Of a stretch of DNA of 64,000 nucleotides, positions 20,190-31,081 are shown piece after piece. The notes beneath the pieces are model-generated. The model searched no databases, had not been told where the DNA came from, and saw only the letters and a program-made list of their open reading frames with translations. The stretch is from Bidens hawaiensis (Eukaryota > Streptophyta > Magnoliopsida > Asterales > Asteraceae): positions 62,001 through 126,000 of the forward strand of contig JAIQDT010004235.1 in the NCBI GenBank assembly GCA_021521415.1, given 5' to 3'. Position numbers and translations under genes: made by a program. Numbering within the stretch: position 1 is the stretch's first letter; the number at the start of each line of letters is the position of its first letter.

Positions 20190-21218
20190 ATGGTTATAAC
20201 CTTAAACAAACCATCATAATCTACAGATCAAAGATTCCCCCAACTCAAGAACAAAACCCTAGAAATCTTAATTCGTTTATTCGTTAAATTTTTATCTGGT
20301 TTATGTTAGGGTTAATGTAGTTGATCATCGACGAAATCAAATCATATATCAATTTACCTACGTGATCTTTTTAGACGGATTAATTCGTGGTACAGTAGCC
20401 GACACAAACGAGTTCAGGAACACAATCAAACAAGGAATTATAATGCAATTCAATATAGGGTTAAGAACGGCAATGGTATAAGAATGGTGCATGTAAGTTT
20501 AATTGGGCTATAACATTCTTTAACTTGTATAACAAGCTCGAACCAGTGTCGGCTGATTATAATAGGAATAATGAATCGTTTAAATCGATATAACCAAATT
20601 AAAACTGTCAGTAGACCGAACATGGAATGTACAATAAGGATTTTGATTCAATTTCCATCTAGATTACGAAACTTGAAGTCCAAGACGCGATTTAGTATAA
20701 ACGGGTTTGTAACACGGGTCTAAGGTTTGGGTTTGGATCCGGGTTAACAGATATTTGGGATAATAATAATAATGTTTGCAATTTAGTTCTTAAGATTTGA
20801 AGGTGGGAACATAAAAGGATAAACGTTTAAGTTTGGGTAACTATTGCCAAAATATGAAAGTCATAGTTATATAAATTATAAACAATTAAAATATAACAAT
20901 AACTAATCCCCTCGATAAATGTGATATATATATATATATATTATTTAATAAAATAACCCGAACATTAAAACGAGTCGGGTATGTGATAAAAATGTTAATT
21001 CAAAAAACCCGAGTTGTTACATGGGTCACGGGTCTCACCAAACCCATAGCTTTTAAACCGGGTTATAACATCTCATTTATTTGTGAAACTCTTTCATCAA
21101 AAAAACCCTAAGTATATTATTAACTTTCTTATAAATAAAATTAAAAATCCAAAAAAATATATAAATATTAGATTGAATAATGAAAAACAATCCTTGTAAT
21201 ACGGGGGATAAAAACTAG
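20190..21218 (+). other. AT-rich sequence ending in a Helitron-like 3' terminus
   Basis: No coding region is recognised. The end at 21192-21218 has Helitron features: a short GC hairpin (CCTTG at 21192-21196 pairing with CGGGG at 21202-21206, two G-T pairs), then about 8 nt, then CTAG (21215-21218) followed by T. The 5' end of this element is not identified. Confidence 0.4.
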
Positions 21219-21785
21219 TAAGTTATATATTTTTTCTCAGCGATCATAATTTTATTGTTTCGATTAATATATAGGTATTGTGAGGGTCACCATGTCTTAA
21301 CCTAATTCACACATATATATCTTTTCTCACACAAATATTTCAAATGTTTAAATCGTATACAATTTGTAATATACGTTACACAATAGATACAATAAGATTC
21401 TCATATATCATGATAAATAAAAAGATGATACTATCAAATAATTTAGAACTACTTTATAGGTAATTAAATTATAGTATAATACACATACATAATCATTTAT
21501 ATATATAACAATTATGATAATTTGATTTTATATTGTATTTTGTAAGCCAAAACCGGTCAAAGAAATATCACAAGAAGGTTTACAACTTTGTCATTATAAT
21601 CTTTAATTACAAACTTCTTTAGCTAATAAAATCAATCCACTAATGATTTTAAATATTGACGGGGTCATAATTTAAAATTTGAAAATTATGGCAGACTTTT
21701 GATTAAGTGAAACCGAACTCAAGTCGATAATCAAAACAAGCAGTGATCGGTCAAGTTTAAAATTAAAGATAAACATCAAGACCTA
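21219..21785. other. AT-rich spacer, nothing recognised
   Basis: No ORF, repeat or terminus is recognised. It lies between the Helitron-like 3' end at 21218 and the Helitron-like 5' end at 21786. Confidence 0.5.
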
Positions 21786-21810
21786 TCTACCTATATAATA
21801 AAAGATTTGA
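21786..21810 (+). mobile_element. Putative Helitron 5' terminus
   Basis: TCTACCTATATAATAAAAG fits plant Helitron 5' ends, which begin TC and continue with an AT-rich TATATAATAAAAG-type sequence. Captured exon fragments follow, as expected for a Helitron. The partner 3' end is uncertain; the first good candidate on this strand is at 51852-51855, beyond the nested LINE and Sirevirus. Confidence 0.4.
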
Positions 21811-22977
21811 GTTAGTTTTCCAAAAACTTCTCCTTTTATATTTAACAAGGTTTCTTTAAAATGCCCCATGGCAATTCCTAATTATTTTTTAAATTATTTT
21901 AAATCTAATTTTAGTTCCAATTCAAATTCAGTTTCCGCTATCAAAATATTCATATTACAATTCATATTGCAATTTATCAGCAACCAATTAACATCTTCTA
22001 ACCCTAGCAGTCATATAAGCAAGTAACTATCAAACCTCTTATTCAATTGTCTCTTCAGATCTTCGTTGTAATTCAATCATATATTTAAATTACATCTATC
22101 AGCCCCAAATCGTTTCACCTAAACAGATTCAATAGGATTCGCAGCTTCAATTGGATTCAATTGATTCACCTTCACGTCACATGTTCAATCCGGTTCAATC
22201 GATCAATTTTTATAATAATATTCACAACTTCAATTGATCAATCTCCGCAAATCATATTACATGTAATTCAAATTATGTAATCTGATTCACGAATTTAATT
22301 TATACGTAAAACTTGGAATTTCAATTGAAACCCTAATTCTAGGATAATTATATTCTAGGATCATTATTTTATTGTTATTGTATTATTACCGCAGATTTAT
22401 GGACTTTTATTGTTTTTAAGGAGATGACGTCCTTCAAGCTCAACTTAAGGTAATTTCATCTATTTTGACCTTTTAGTCTGTCAATTTGTTGTTGACTTTC
22501 TGATATTTTTTCATGTAATTAATTGTGATTGGATAGTGAGTTAATCATGCCCATTTGGATTGAGATGTGGTCAATTAATATATTTGATGCAATTGAAATA
22601 ACTTTAAAATTTATGCAAATCTGATGAAATAAACAACATAGTCAAGTGCAATAATATATTCAAAAAGTGTAGATCGAGGTAAGATTTTTAGGATAAAATT
22701 ATGAACTCTGATTTTTTTAGGCAGTTGCACTTTGTTAAGGGCTAACATTGCAAAGGATACAATTATATTTCCATTTCATTTTACGGATTCAAGTTAGAAA
22801 AGGAATTGGCAGATTAATTTGAAGGGCAGTTTAAATTTTAGGGTTTTCTTAAAATGCATATTGATATGGATACTAATGTTGTATCACAACATTTAGGGTT
22901 TTCTTCAAATTGATTGACCGAGTATTTTAAGTTGTATTTACAAGACAATCTCGGGTAATGATTTGGTTCTGGTATTA

Positions 22978-23156
22978 GAGGGTGTTTGGGATTGCTTATT
23001 TTTACCAACTTATAACGTATAAACTTTTTGAAAGGTAATAAGGTGTTTGGGATTCCTTATATTATGAGAGAAAAAGTTTCATAAGTTACAATGTTGTAAC
23101 TTATTAACTTAATGAAAAGTTATAAGGAGGTAAAATAAAGAATCCCAAACACCCCC
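22978..23156. mobile_element. Tourist-like MITE, copy A
   Basis: A 179-bp element with terminal inverted repeats (AGGGTGTTTGGGATT... / ...AATCCCAAACACCCCC) and TTA on both sides (22975-22977 and 23157-23159). This fits PIF/Harbinger Tourist elements, which duplicate TWA. The interior is AT-rich and folds on itself. No transposase. Confidence 0.8.
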
Positions 23157-23510
23157 TTAGTTTCTGAATTTTGATTCACGTTAATTTACATGTTCTATAA
23201 ACATGTAATTTGAGCTCAGATTTGTTTTCTTTGACTTCGCGGGCATTAGATGCTGTGTGTTTAAATTGCAAGGGTGAGGAGTGACTTTAGAAGTTGATGC
23301 CAATCTAAAGGTGATTTCAGAAAATGATGTCAACAATCTTATTTGCTTTGGTTTTATGTGGTAGAACTTAGAAGTTCTCTATTTCACTTATTTATGTTTC
23401 GAAAAAATGAACAACCAGGTTTTTGAGGTTGTTTAAATATGCATTTTGAATGTGAGTATATGATATTATTTTATTAATGAGAATCCATCCGTATTGTCGT
23501 CCTCCGGCAG

Positions 23511-24192
23511 TAGGGATGAGCGTGGGACAGTACCCGTATCCATACCCGTACTTGTACCCGTTTGTACTCGTACCAAAAATCAATAAAAACACATTCCAAT
23601 ACTCGTACCAAATTTTTCGGTATGGTACGAGTACGGGTACGGGTATTGGTACAGGTATTTTGGTACAATACCCGTTTTTGTACCACTTTTCTTTTTTATT
23701 TCCAAACTTTCAACGATTTTGAAACCGGTACCGGTACAAGTAACAAACAACCTGAATTAGTCCGGGCATAGGTACTTGCACAGGTACGTGACGGGCACTA
23801 AATTAGTACATGTACCAAATTGGCCATCAATTTAATGATAATATAATATTGAAGAACCCTAACTCGGTCGCCGATTTTAACTGATTTGTTTGTTGGTTCG
23901 TGTCTTGTATGTTATATTATTTAATTTTGAAGAAACGTTTGATGATTGTTCAATAATAACATGGTTGGAGAATTTAGTTTATGTATTAAATATGAAGAAT
24001 CTCAATTAAACCCTTATATAATTTAAACAGGTACAAAATACCAAATGTACCCGTACCGTACACGTACTTGTACCGGTACCAGAATTCAACAAAAATGAGT
24101 ACCAATACCCGTAACGAATATGCCAAATCGGTACGGGTACGGGTACGGTATGAGTACAAGTACGGGTATTTGGGACAAAATTCTCATCCCTA
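23511..24192. mobile_element. hAT-like non-autonomous DNA transposon
   Basis: A 682-bp insertion with 10-bp terminal inverted repeats TAGGGATGAG/CTCATCCCTA and an 8-bp duplication with one mismatch (TCCGGCAG at 23503-23510, CCCGGCAG at 24193-24200). The interior is full of GTACGGGTACGGGTA-type repeats near both ends. The paralogous unit near 25,155 lacks the insertion and reads straight through (CCTCAGGCAGGCATGG), giving an empty site. No transposase is encoded. Confidence 0.85.
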
Positions 24193-24324
24193 CCCGGCAG
24201 GCGTGGTTAGGGTATTGAATAAACACTGATAGGTGCAATCAGTGAGTGAGTCAAAGAAGATTGCTGATTGGAGGTAAGAAATGATGTGAAATCGGTGGCG
24301 ATGATGATGATGATGAGATACTGA

Positions 24325-24490
24325 ATGGAGTTACTGCAAAGTCAGGTGGCTCAGGCGGTTCACGTCTTGAATCACGACACCGAGTCCTGTAACCAGGTGT
24401 CTACTAATCAGTGGCTGGTTCAGTTACAACACACACATGCCACTTGGGAGATCACCAGTTCAATTCTCACCTCTCCTAATACTACTCATT
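24325..24490 (+). pseudogene. Importin-13-like first exon, captured fragment 1
   Basis: From the ATG at 24325 the frame reads MELLQSQVAQAVHVLNH, then NQWLVQLQHTH, then WEITSSILTSP. This is the N-terminal importin-beta-type repeat of plant importin-13/transportin-3-like nuclear transport receptors (compare AVHVLNHD...NQWLVQFQQT in that family). It stops at the unit boundary (24490), where duplicated non-coding sequence begins. A fragment, not a gene. Confidence 0.65.
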
Positions 24491-24635
24491 AAATTTTAGG
24501 GTTTTCTTAAAATACATATTGATATGGATACTAATGTTGTATCACAACATTTAGGGTTTTCTTGAAATTGATTGACCGAGTATTTTAAGTTGTATTTACA
24601 AGACAATCTCGGGTAATGATTTGGTTCTGGTCTTA

Positions 24636-24814
24636 GGGGGTGTTTGGGATTGCTTATTTTTACCAACTTATAACTTATAAACTTTTTGAAAAGTAATAAG
24701 GTGTTTGGGATTCCATATATTGTGAGAAGAAAAGTTTCGTAAGTTACAATGTTGTAACTTATTAACTTAATGAAAAGTTATAAGGAGGTAAAATAAGGAA
24801 TCCCAAACACCCCC
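24636..24814. mobile_element. Tourist-like MITE, copy B
   Basis: 179 bp, same ends GGGGGTGTTTGGGATT / AATCCCAAACACCCCC and TTA duplication (24633-24635, 24815-24817). It sits at the same place within its duplicated unit as copies A and C, so it was copied with the unit. Confidence 0.8.
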
Positions 24815-25295
24815 TTAGTTTCTGAATTTTGATTCACGTTAATTTACATGTTCTATAAACATGTAATATGAGCTCAGATTTGTTTTCTTCGACTTCGCAG
24901 GCACTAGATGTTGTGTGTTCAAATTGCAAGGGTGAGGAGTGACTTCAGAATTTGATGCCAATCTAAAGGTGATTTCTGAAAATGATGTCAACAATATTAT
25001 TTGCTTTGGTTTTATGTGATAGAACTTAGAAGTTCTCTATTTCACTTATTTATGTTTTGAAAAGATGAACAACAAGGTTTTTGAGGTTGTTTGAATATGC
25101 ATTTTGAATGTGAGTTTATGATATTATTTCATTAATGAGAATCCATCCGTATTGTCGACCTCAGGCAGGCATGGTTAGGGTATTGAATAAACACTGATAG
25201 GTGCAATCAGTGAGTGAGTCAAAGAAGATTACTGATTGGAGGTAAGAAATGATGTGAAATCGATGGCGATGATGATGATGATGATGAGATACTGA

Positions 25296-25690
25296 ATGGA
25301 GTTACTGCAAAGTCAGGTGGCTCAGGCGGTTCACGTCTTGGATCATAACACCGAGTCTTGTAACCGGATGTCTACTAATCAGTGGCTGGTTCAGTTACAA
25401 CACACACATGCCGCTTGGGAGATCACCACTTCAATTCTCACCTCTCCTAATACTACTCATTCTGATTTTGAAATCGACTTCTTCGCTGCTCAACTCCTTA
25501 AGCGAAAGGTGTCACATTTTCAACTTAATAATTAACTACCAACCAATACTAACTAACTAACTAACTGATGGGAGATCCAAACTGAAGCCCATTGTCTCCC
25601 TCTCCAAGCTACGAGTCTCTTGTTAATGATCTCCTTCTCGCCACGAAACGCTTTACTTTAGGTCCATCCCAGTACCTACTTACGTATGTT
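25296..25690 (+). pseudogene. Importin-13-like first exon, captured fragment 2 (longer)
   Basis: 25296-25535 repeats fragment 1 and continues with DFEIDFFAAQLLKRKV, the next family block (FFAAQILRRK). After a break of about 60 bp, 25592-25690 continues in another frame with ESLVNDLLLATKRFTLGPSQ, matching the following part of the family (LLLAAKR...G.PQLLT). The downstream protein is absent. Stop, frameshift and truncation show a decayed captured copy of a host nuclear-import-receptor gene. Confidence 0.65.
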
Positions 25691-26702
25691 AAACACAATT
25701 TTATCAGCACCCAATTGACATCTTCTAACCCTAGCAATCATATAAATAAGCAACTACCAAACCTTTTATTCAATTGTCTCTTCAGATCTTCGTTGTAATT
25801 CATTCATATATTTAGATTACATCTATCAGCCCCAAATCGTTTCACAAAAACATATTCAATAGGATTCGCAGCTTCAATTGGATTCAATTGATTCACCTTC
25901 ACATCACATGTTCAATCAGGTTCAATCGATCAATTTTTGTAATTATATTCACAACTTCAATTGATCAATCTTTGCAAATCATTACATGTAATTCAAATTA
26001 TGTAATCTGATTCACGAATTTTATTTATACATAAAACTTGGAATTTCAATTGATACCCTAATTCTAGGATAATTATATTCTAGGATCATTATTTTATTGT
26101 TATTGTATTATTACCGCAGATTTATGGACTTTTATTGTTTTTAAGGAGATGACGTCCTTCAAGCTCAACTTAAGGTAATTTCATCTATTTTGTCCTTCTA
26201 GTCTGTCAATTTGTTTTTGACTTTCTGATTTTTTTTCCTGTAATTAATTATGATTGGATAGTGAGTTAATCATGCCCATTTGAATTGAGATGTGGTCAAT
26301 TAATATATTTGTTGCAATTGAAATAACTTTAAAATTTATGCAAATCTGATGAAACAAACAACATTGTCAAGTGCAATAATTTATTAAAAAAGTGTAGATC
26401 GAGTTAAGATTTTTAGGATAAAATTATGAACTCTGATTTTTTTAGGCAATTGCACTTTGTTAAGGGCTAACATTGCAAAGGATACAATTATATTTCCATT
26501 GCATTTTACGGATTCAAGTTAGAAAAGGAATTAGCAGATTAATTTGAAGGGCAGTTTAAATTTTAGGGTTTTCTTAAAATGCATATTGATATGGATACTA
26601 ATGTTGTATCACAACATTTAGGGTTTTCTTCAAATTGATTGACCGAGTATTTTAAGTTGTATTTACAAGAAAATCTCAGGTAATGATTTGGTTTTGGTCT
26701 TA

Positions 26703-26881
26703 GGGGGTGTTTGGGATTGCTTATTATTACCAACTTATAACTTATAAACTTTTTGAAAAGTAATTAGGTGTTTGGGATTCCATATATTGTGAGAGGAAAA
26801 GTTTCATAAGTTACAATGTTGTAACTTATTAATTTAATGAAAAGTTATAAAGAGGTAAAATAAGGAATCCCAAGCACCCCC
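26703..26881. mobile_element. Tourist-like MITE, copy C
   Basis: 179 bp with TTA duplication (26700-26702, 26882-26884) and one substitution in the right repeat (CAAGCACCCC). Same position within its unit as copies A and B. Confidence 0.8.
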
Positions 26882-27190
26882 TTAGTTTCTGAATTTTGAT
26901 TCACGTTAATTTACATGTTCTATAAACATGTTATTTGAGCTCAGATTTGTTTTCTTCGACTTCGCAGGCATTAGATGTTGTGTGTTTAAATTGCAAGGGT
27001 GAGGAGTGACTTCAGAAGTTGATGCCAATCTAAAGGTGATTTCTAAAATTGATGTCAACAATCTTATTTGCTTTGGTTTTATGTGGTAGAACTTAGAAGT
27101 TCTCTATTTCACTTATTTATGTTTTGAAAAGATGAAAAACAAGGTTTTCGAGGTTGTTTGAATATGCATTTTGAATGTGAGTATATGATA

Positions 27191-28640
27191 TTTTTATTAT
27201 AGTTAAAAGGAAAATCTTGACTGTGAGAGGAAATCTATTGTAGCAAGAAAGTGTAACTCTTGATGCCTAAAGTTCAAGTTCGTAATGCTATACAACCTTT
27301 GATCCACGTAGCTTTTTTTGAACCAACGTGGCCTTCCACTCTTCTTCCACGATTGAGTGTGTATTATATAGTGAGAGAAGTCTCAGTCCTCACAACGTCC
27401 GCCGCAGCTCACCCCTCAGTCGGCAATTCGCATTGTTCGATTTTGCTATACTTTTCTCCGACTGTTGCGGGTGATCTTCTGTCTTCGTCTCTTTGAAATG
27501 GGTTATGCTTACGATAGATTCTTTCAATTTTCTCTCTCTTCATATTCTATAGGTGCTACCGGCTTCGTCACCTGGACTTGCATTAGCCTTTCCGGCTGGT
27601 TCCAATTAAAATTCATTTTTGGTTATCCGCTTTGCGTTTGTAGTTAGGTTCTGTGTTTTTTAAGCTGAAAATGCAGTATGGTTTGGTATTTGTTGTTTGG
27701 GTCTTTTGTCTATTCAAACTGTTGTTTGCGTTTGATTTTTAGGATGCCTATCAGGTGTTTGATGAAATGCTTTACATGGTTTTCTTTTTGATGAAGTTGT
27801 TTTCTTCTGATGTTTTGTATGCATGCTAAATTATGTTGCTTTATTATTGTGCATATTGAATTACCTAAAATGAAGTTTTATTTGGATATCGGCTGTCTCA
27901 CCCGAGTTTGTCATGCCTCAGAAGTCACCTTTGATCAATTAATGGCTTCCTCGGCTGACATATTTCTTCTTAACTCTACATTTCACAGAGTTCCCAACGC
28001 AAGGTATTTCTTAATTTTCTCTAATATGGGGATTTATAGATTTGGACATTGTGCCTATCAACTGTTAGTTAATATGCCTTAGTTAGGTTTCCATTGCCAT
28101 CTTTTCATTCCGTGTGAAAAATATTATAATACGGCTTGGTGATATCACAGTAACTGCTGCACAGTCTGCAATTGATAATGGAAAAGTGCAGGTACAGTCA
28201 AAGTTACATTCAGTTTAATTACATATGATGGATACACTATTTTATTTAGATTACGTAAATTTGATCAATGATGTGTGTAATTAACTTTGAAATTGTTTTC
28301 TGCCTTTGGTCACATTTTTGTCACTGGTACGCTAGATTCAAACAGAAGGAGGGGCAATGAATCTGTCTTTTGCTAGATGCACTTTTATTCATGGTTTGTA
28401 GTCTATTAATGCAGTAGAGGTTGCTCCTTTTTAATGGTGAAGTTACTTAATTTTAATCATCTCTTGATTCAATGACACATATCAAGCCTCATACAAATAA
28501 ACATCAATATAGTAATGACCACTAGATGAAGCATGTCTCTGTTTCCGCATGGAGAAATTTATAAACATGGAGAAATTTCTTTCTTTTAATAATCTCTTGA
28601 TAGTGTTTAGGCGTAGGCATTAATAAAGTTGATTCGAGGC
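27191..28640 (+). other. Gene-like non-transposon sequence with exon-like pieces
   Basis: CT-rich leader-like sequence at about 27,400-27,500 is followed by short open stretches (27260-27496, 27465-27647, 27810-28082). Possible splice contexts include CTTTTTAG-type acceptors and a GTGCAG|GTACAG donor near 28,190, following a stretch readable as GDITVTAAQSAIDNGKVQ. I cannot name the gene. It may be a further captured host fragment, or host sequence interrupted by the LINE at about 28,640. Confidence 0.35.
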
Positions 28641-28670
28641 CCAATAACTCATCTAAATTAAATGGGTCAT

Positions 28671-29340
28671 TCATTCTTGGCCTTTTTTTGGCTCTGGCCT
28701 GACTAAATCTGGGCTCACCTTCTCCGTTTCTCTCTCATTTGCTTGATTTAGTCTATTTTTTATTTTGTCCCCATCTTTTGAGTTAAAAATAAAATCAACA
28801 ACTAGACTATCCCCTTCTAGAATGTTAGAGCGCATGCCTTGATCTGCCCACCGACCTTCTACCTCGTTATTCACCATCGGCTCACTTTCTACTTTATCAT
28901 TAATTGCCTTTGAATTTCCCAAGGTGTCCTCCATCTCTTTCCCCGATCTAATCTGTTCGTCTTCTACTATCTCCGCTACCTGACTTTTTTCCGGTTGGCC
29001 GTTATTATTGTCGTCAACTCTTGGATCTTCCATACGCGGTTTATCAACCCTCCCGGCACATTCTGGATCCCAAACACCAATTTTTTCCGTCACCCAGACT
29101 CTGAAGGACTTATCTCTCCAATTCAGTTTTATTTCTTCTGATATTCTCTTTCCATCACCAACTAAAACCCCAAGACATTCAATCGACAAATCCCCATTAT
29201 TCCAAGAAATTTGGGATTTATGTATCACTTTACCTACTAAGGCTCCGACCGCGTTGAAAACCTCCTCATCGGATAAATGTAATGGAACTCCTATCACTCT
29301 TAACCAGGCAATCCTTTGAAACGGCAGGGATTGTCCATGC
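28671..29340 (-). pseudogene. LINE ORF1, C-terminal part (cut by the Sirevirus)
   Basis: 28671-29297 encodes the DUF4283-like RNA-binding module of plant LINE ORF1 (RVIGVPLHLSDEEVF, EIKLNWRDKSFRVWV) followed by an acidic tail. The reading frame continues on the other side of the inserted element at 47,321, where the minus strand encodes the preceding part ending SEWH. Removing 29,341-47,320 and one CATGC restores one open frame across the junction. ORF1 binds LINE RNA. Confidence 0.8.
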
Positions 29341-29420
29341 TGTTAGTGCACGAAATGGTTGTCCGTAGCATTCGAATAAGTTATACATAGTCTAGATTGT
29401 TTATTTATTGTAAATGGCCC

Positions 29421-29653
29421 ATTCGCTATGGTTTGTATAGCGAATGAGGTCCATTCGTTATATGCTAGGCTAGTTCGTTAAGGTATAAGCTCATTCGTTA
29501 TGGTAGCATAACGAATGAGAGCTAGTTCGTTAAGTTTATAAGCCCATTCGTTATGTAATATAACGAATGGAGGCTGGTTCGTTAAGTTATCATCACTCGT
29601 TATGGAATCAAAACGAATGGAGTCTAATTCGTTATGAAGATATAACGAATTAG
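29421..29653. promoter_or_regulatory. Row of four perfect TTCG(T/C)TA hairpins in U3
   Basis: Inverted pairs: ATTCGCTAT/ATAGCGAAT (29421-29429, 29437-29445; 9 bp), CTCATTCGTTATG/CATAACGAATGAG (29490-29502, 29507-29519; 13 bp), CCATTCGTTAT/ATAACGAATGG (29544-29554, 29560-29570; 11 bp), CTAATTCGTTAT/ATAACGAATTAG (29624-29635, 29642-29653; 12 bp). All lie just upstream of the TATA box. Candidate protein-binding or structural sites; the function is unknown. Confidence 0.75.
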
Positions 29654-29680
29654 ACTAAATTAACGAATTGGTGCTTTGGC

Positions 29681-29688
29681 CTATAAAT
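29681..29688 (+). promoter_or_regulatory. TATA box of the Sirevirus-like LTR
   Basis: GCCTATAAATAGGC, 340 bp into the LTR and directly after the hairpin row. The 3' LTR copy is at 47119-47126. Confidence 0.65.
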
Positions 29689-29884
29689 AGGCATATTCAT
29701 GCTCATTTATAGGTGTACATATTTAAAAAGAGAGATCTAGATCTAAATTATGCTCTCCATAAGTTATTTCCATCCACCATAATGTATTCTTCCATATTTA
29801 TCAATAAAGTAATAATTTAACGTTTAGATTCGTATTGTATAATCGATGTATCATAGCGGCTAGATCCGTAACGGGTTTCAACAG

Positions 29885-29896
29885 TGGTATCAGAGC
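29885..29896 (+). promoter_or_regulatory. Primer-binding site of the Sirevirus-like element
   Basis: TGGTATCAGAGC, one base after the LTR end, complementary to the 3' end of initiator tRNA-Met. Confidence 0.88.
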
Positions 29897-31081
29897 TTTC
29901 GGGGCTCAATTCGCTTGGTTTGATTGTTATTGTTATAGTTTTTGTGTTTATTTTTTGTTTGGATTGAGTTTGAATCAATTTGAGTTGATTTGGATTGAAT
30001 CTGGATGGATTAGAGTGAATCTGGTTTAGTTAAAGTATTATTGATGTTCAATTGAGTGGAATTGGATTGTGGATTGGATTTGTGATGTTTATTGTGTTTT
30101 CGGTTTGAGTCCGTAAACAAGGGATTAGTTTTGATTGAAATTGGTTCGTGTATTAGATAATCGGTTACGAGATGTGTTGAGTTGAATTCGCGTTGTGATT
30201 ACAAAGATTTTGGTATATTATTTGTTAAGTTTGGTTAAGAATTGAGTGAGTATTACGAATCTGGAATTGATAAGTTTCTGGGTTTGATCTTCATATTTCT
30301 GGAAAATTGTTCTTGAATGTTTGAAGATTTGAAGATGAATGCGATTCGTTATAAAGTTTCAAGCGATTCGCTATGTCTTTAATTTGATTCGCTATCAGTT
30401 CTTGCCATTCGCTAATCAGTTCGCTAACTGATTCGTGTAAGTTAATTAATTCGTGTTATCTACTTCGCTAAACTAGATAACTGATTCGTTTGACACGTGT
30501 TTGTCTTGGAATTTGTGCTCTAACAACTTTTTGCCACGTGGCAGAAAGGAATCAAGTTTGTTACAAACGGTTGTAACAACCTGATTCGTTATAGTATAAT
30601 TCGCTATAGTGTTAATTCGTTATCAACTATAGCTTATTCGTTATCTTAATTCGCTAAGCACTTCTTAGTAATTCGTTAAGTTGACTTGGTCAATTCGTGT
30701 GATCAATTCGTTAAGTTGACTTGGTCAATTCGTGTGATCAATTCGTTAAGTTGACTTGGTCAATTCGTGTGATCAATTCGTTAAGTTAACTTGGTCAATT
30801 CTTTTGGTCAATTCGTTAAGTTGACTTGTGATTCGTTAAACCTTCATCACATTCGTTATCTGTTTCGCCATTTGGGTGATTCGTTAACTTTATTTGTGAT
30901 TCGTTAAGTTGACTCGCTAGGTTGACTTTTGATTCGCTAACACACTCACCTCATTCGTTAAGACTTGATTCGTTAAGACACAGTTCGCTACAACTGTTCA
31001 CAGTTCGCTACAACTGTTCCAATTCGTTATTGCTGTTCACTGATTCGTTAAGAGATTTCATTATTTGATTCGTTTTCAAAG
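29897..31081 (+). other. Leader between PBS and gag, rich in TTCGTTA motifs
   Basis: No credible gene in about 1.2 kb; ORF 29835-30029 is chance. From about 30,350 the sequence is dominated by TTCGTTA/TTCGCTA, and at 30,670-30,828 it contains about 4.5 copies of a 35-bp tandem repeat (AATTCGTTAAGTTGACTTGG...). Confidence 0.7.
30670..30828 (+). repeat. 35-bp tandem repeat in the leader
   Basis: Copies start at 30670, 30705, 30740 and 30775, with a partial copy at 30810. The first three are identical; the fourth carries substitutions. Each holds one TTCGTTAAG and one AATTCGTGTG motif, so expansion also multiplies the element-wide motif. Confidence 0.8.

Larger units (their letters stand above)
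21968..27190 (+). repeat. Block of diverged direct duplications
   Basis: Sequence from about 21,968 to 23,510 recurs at about 25,697-27,190. The segment beginning AAATTTTAGGGTTTTC appears three times (22833, 24491, 26558). The two left units have a period of about 970 bp once the hAT-like insertion is removed. Copies differ by several percent. The duplicated material contains exon-like pieces (for example GCAG followed by GCATTAGATGTTGTG) that I cannot assign, a Tourist-like MITE in every copy, and the importin-13-like exon in two copies. Confidence 0.75.
29341..29883 (+). repeat. 5' LTR of the Sirevirus-like element
   Basis: Starts TGTTAGTGCACG, ends GGGTTTCAACA. I count about six differences from the 3' LTR over 543 bp (about 99% identity), so the insertion is young. 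It contains a row of perfect hairpins with the TTCGTTA core and a TATA box at 29681-29688. Confidence 0.9.

Noticed and set aside
24341..24470. tRNA-like boxes (TGGCTCAGGCGG, GTTCAATTC) suggesting a SINE
   Set aside because: The same bases read as the start of an importin-13-like protein in frame from an ATG, and the box spacing is too long for a SINE promoter.
27260..28082. Host gene model from short plus-strand ORFs
   Set aside because: No domain recognised and splice sites too weak to join them; recorded only as gene-like sequence.
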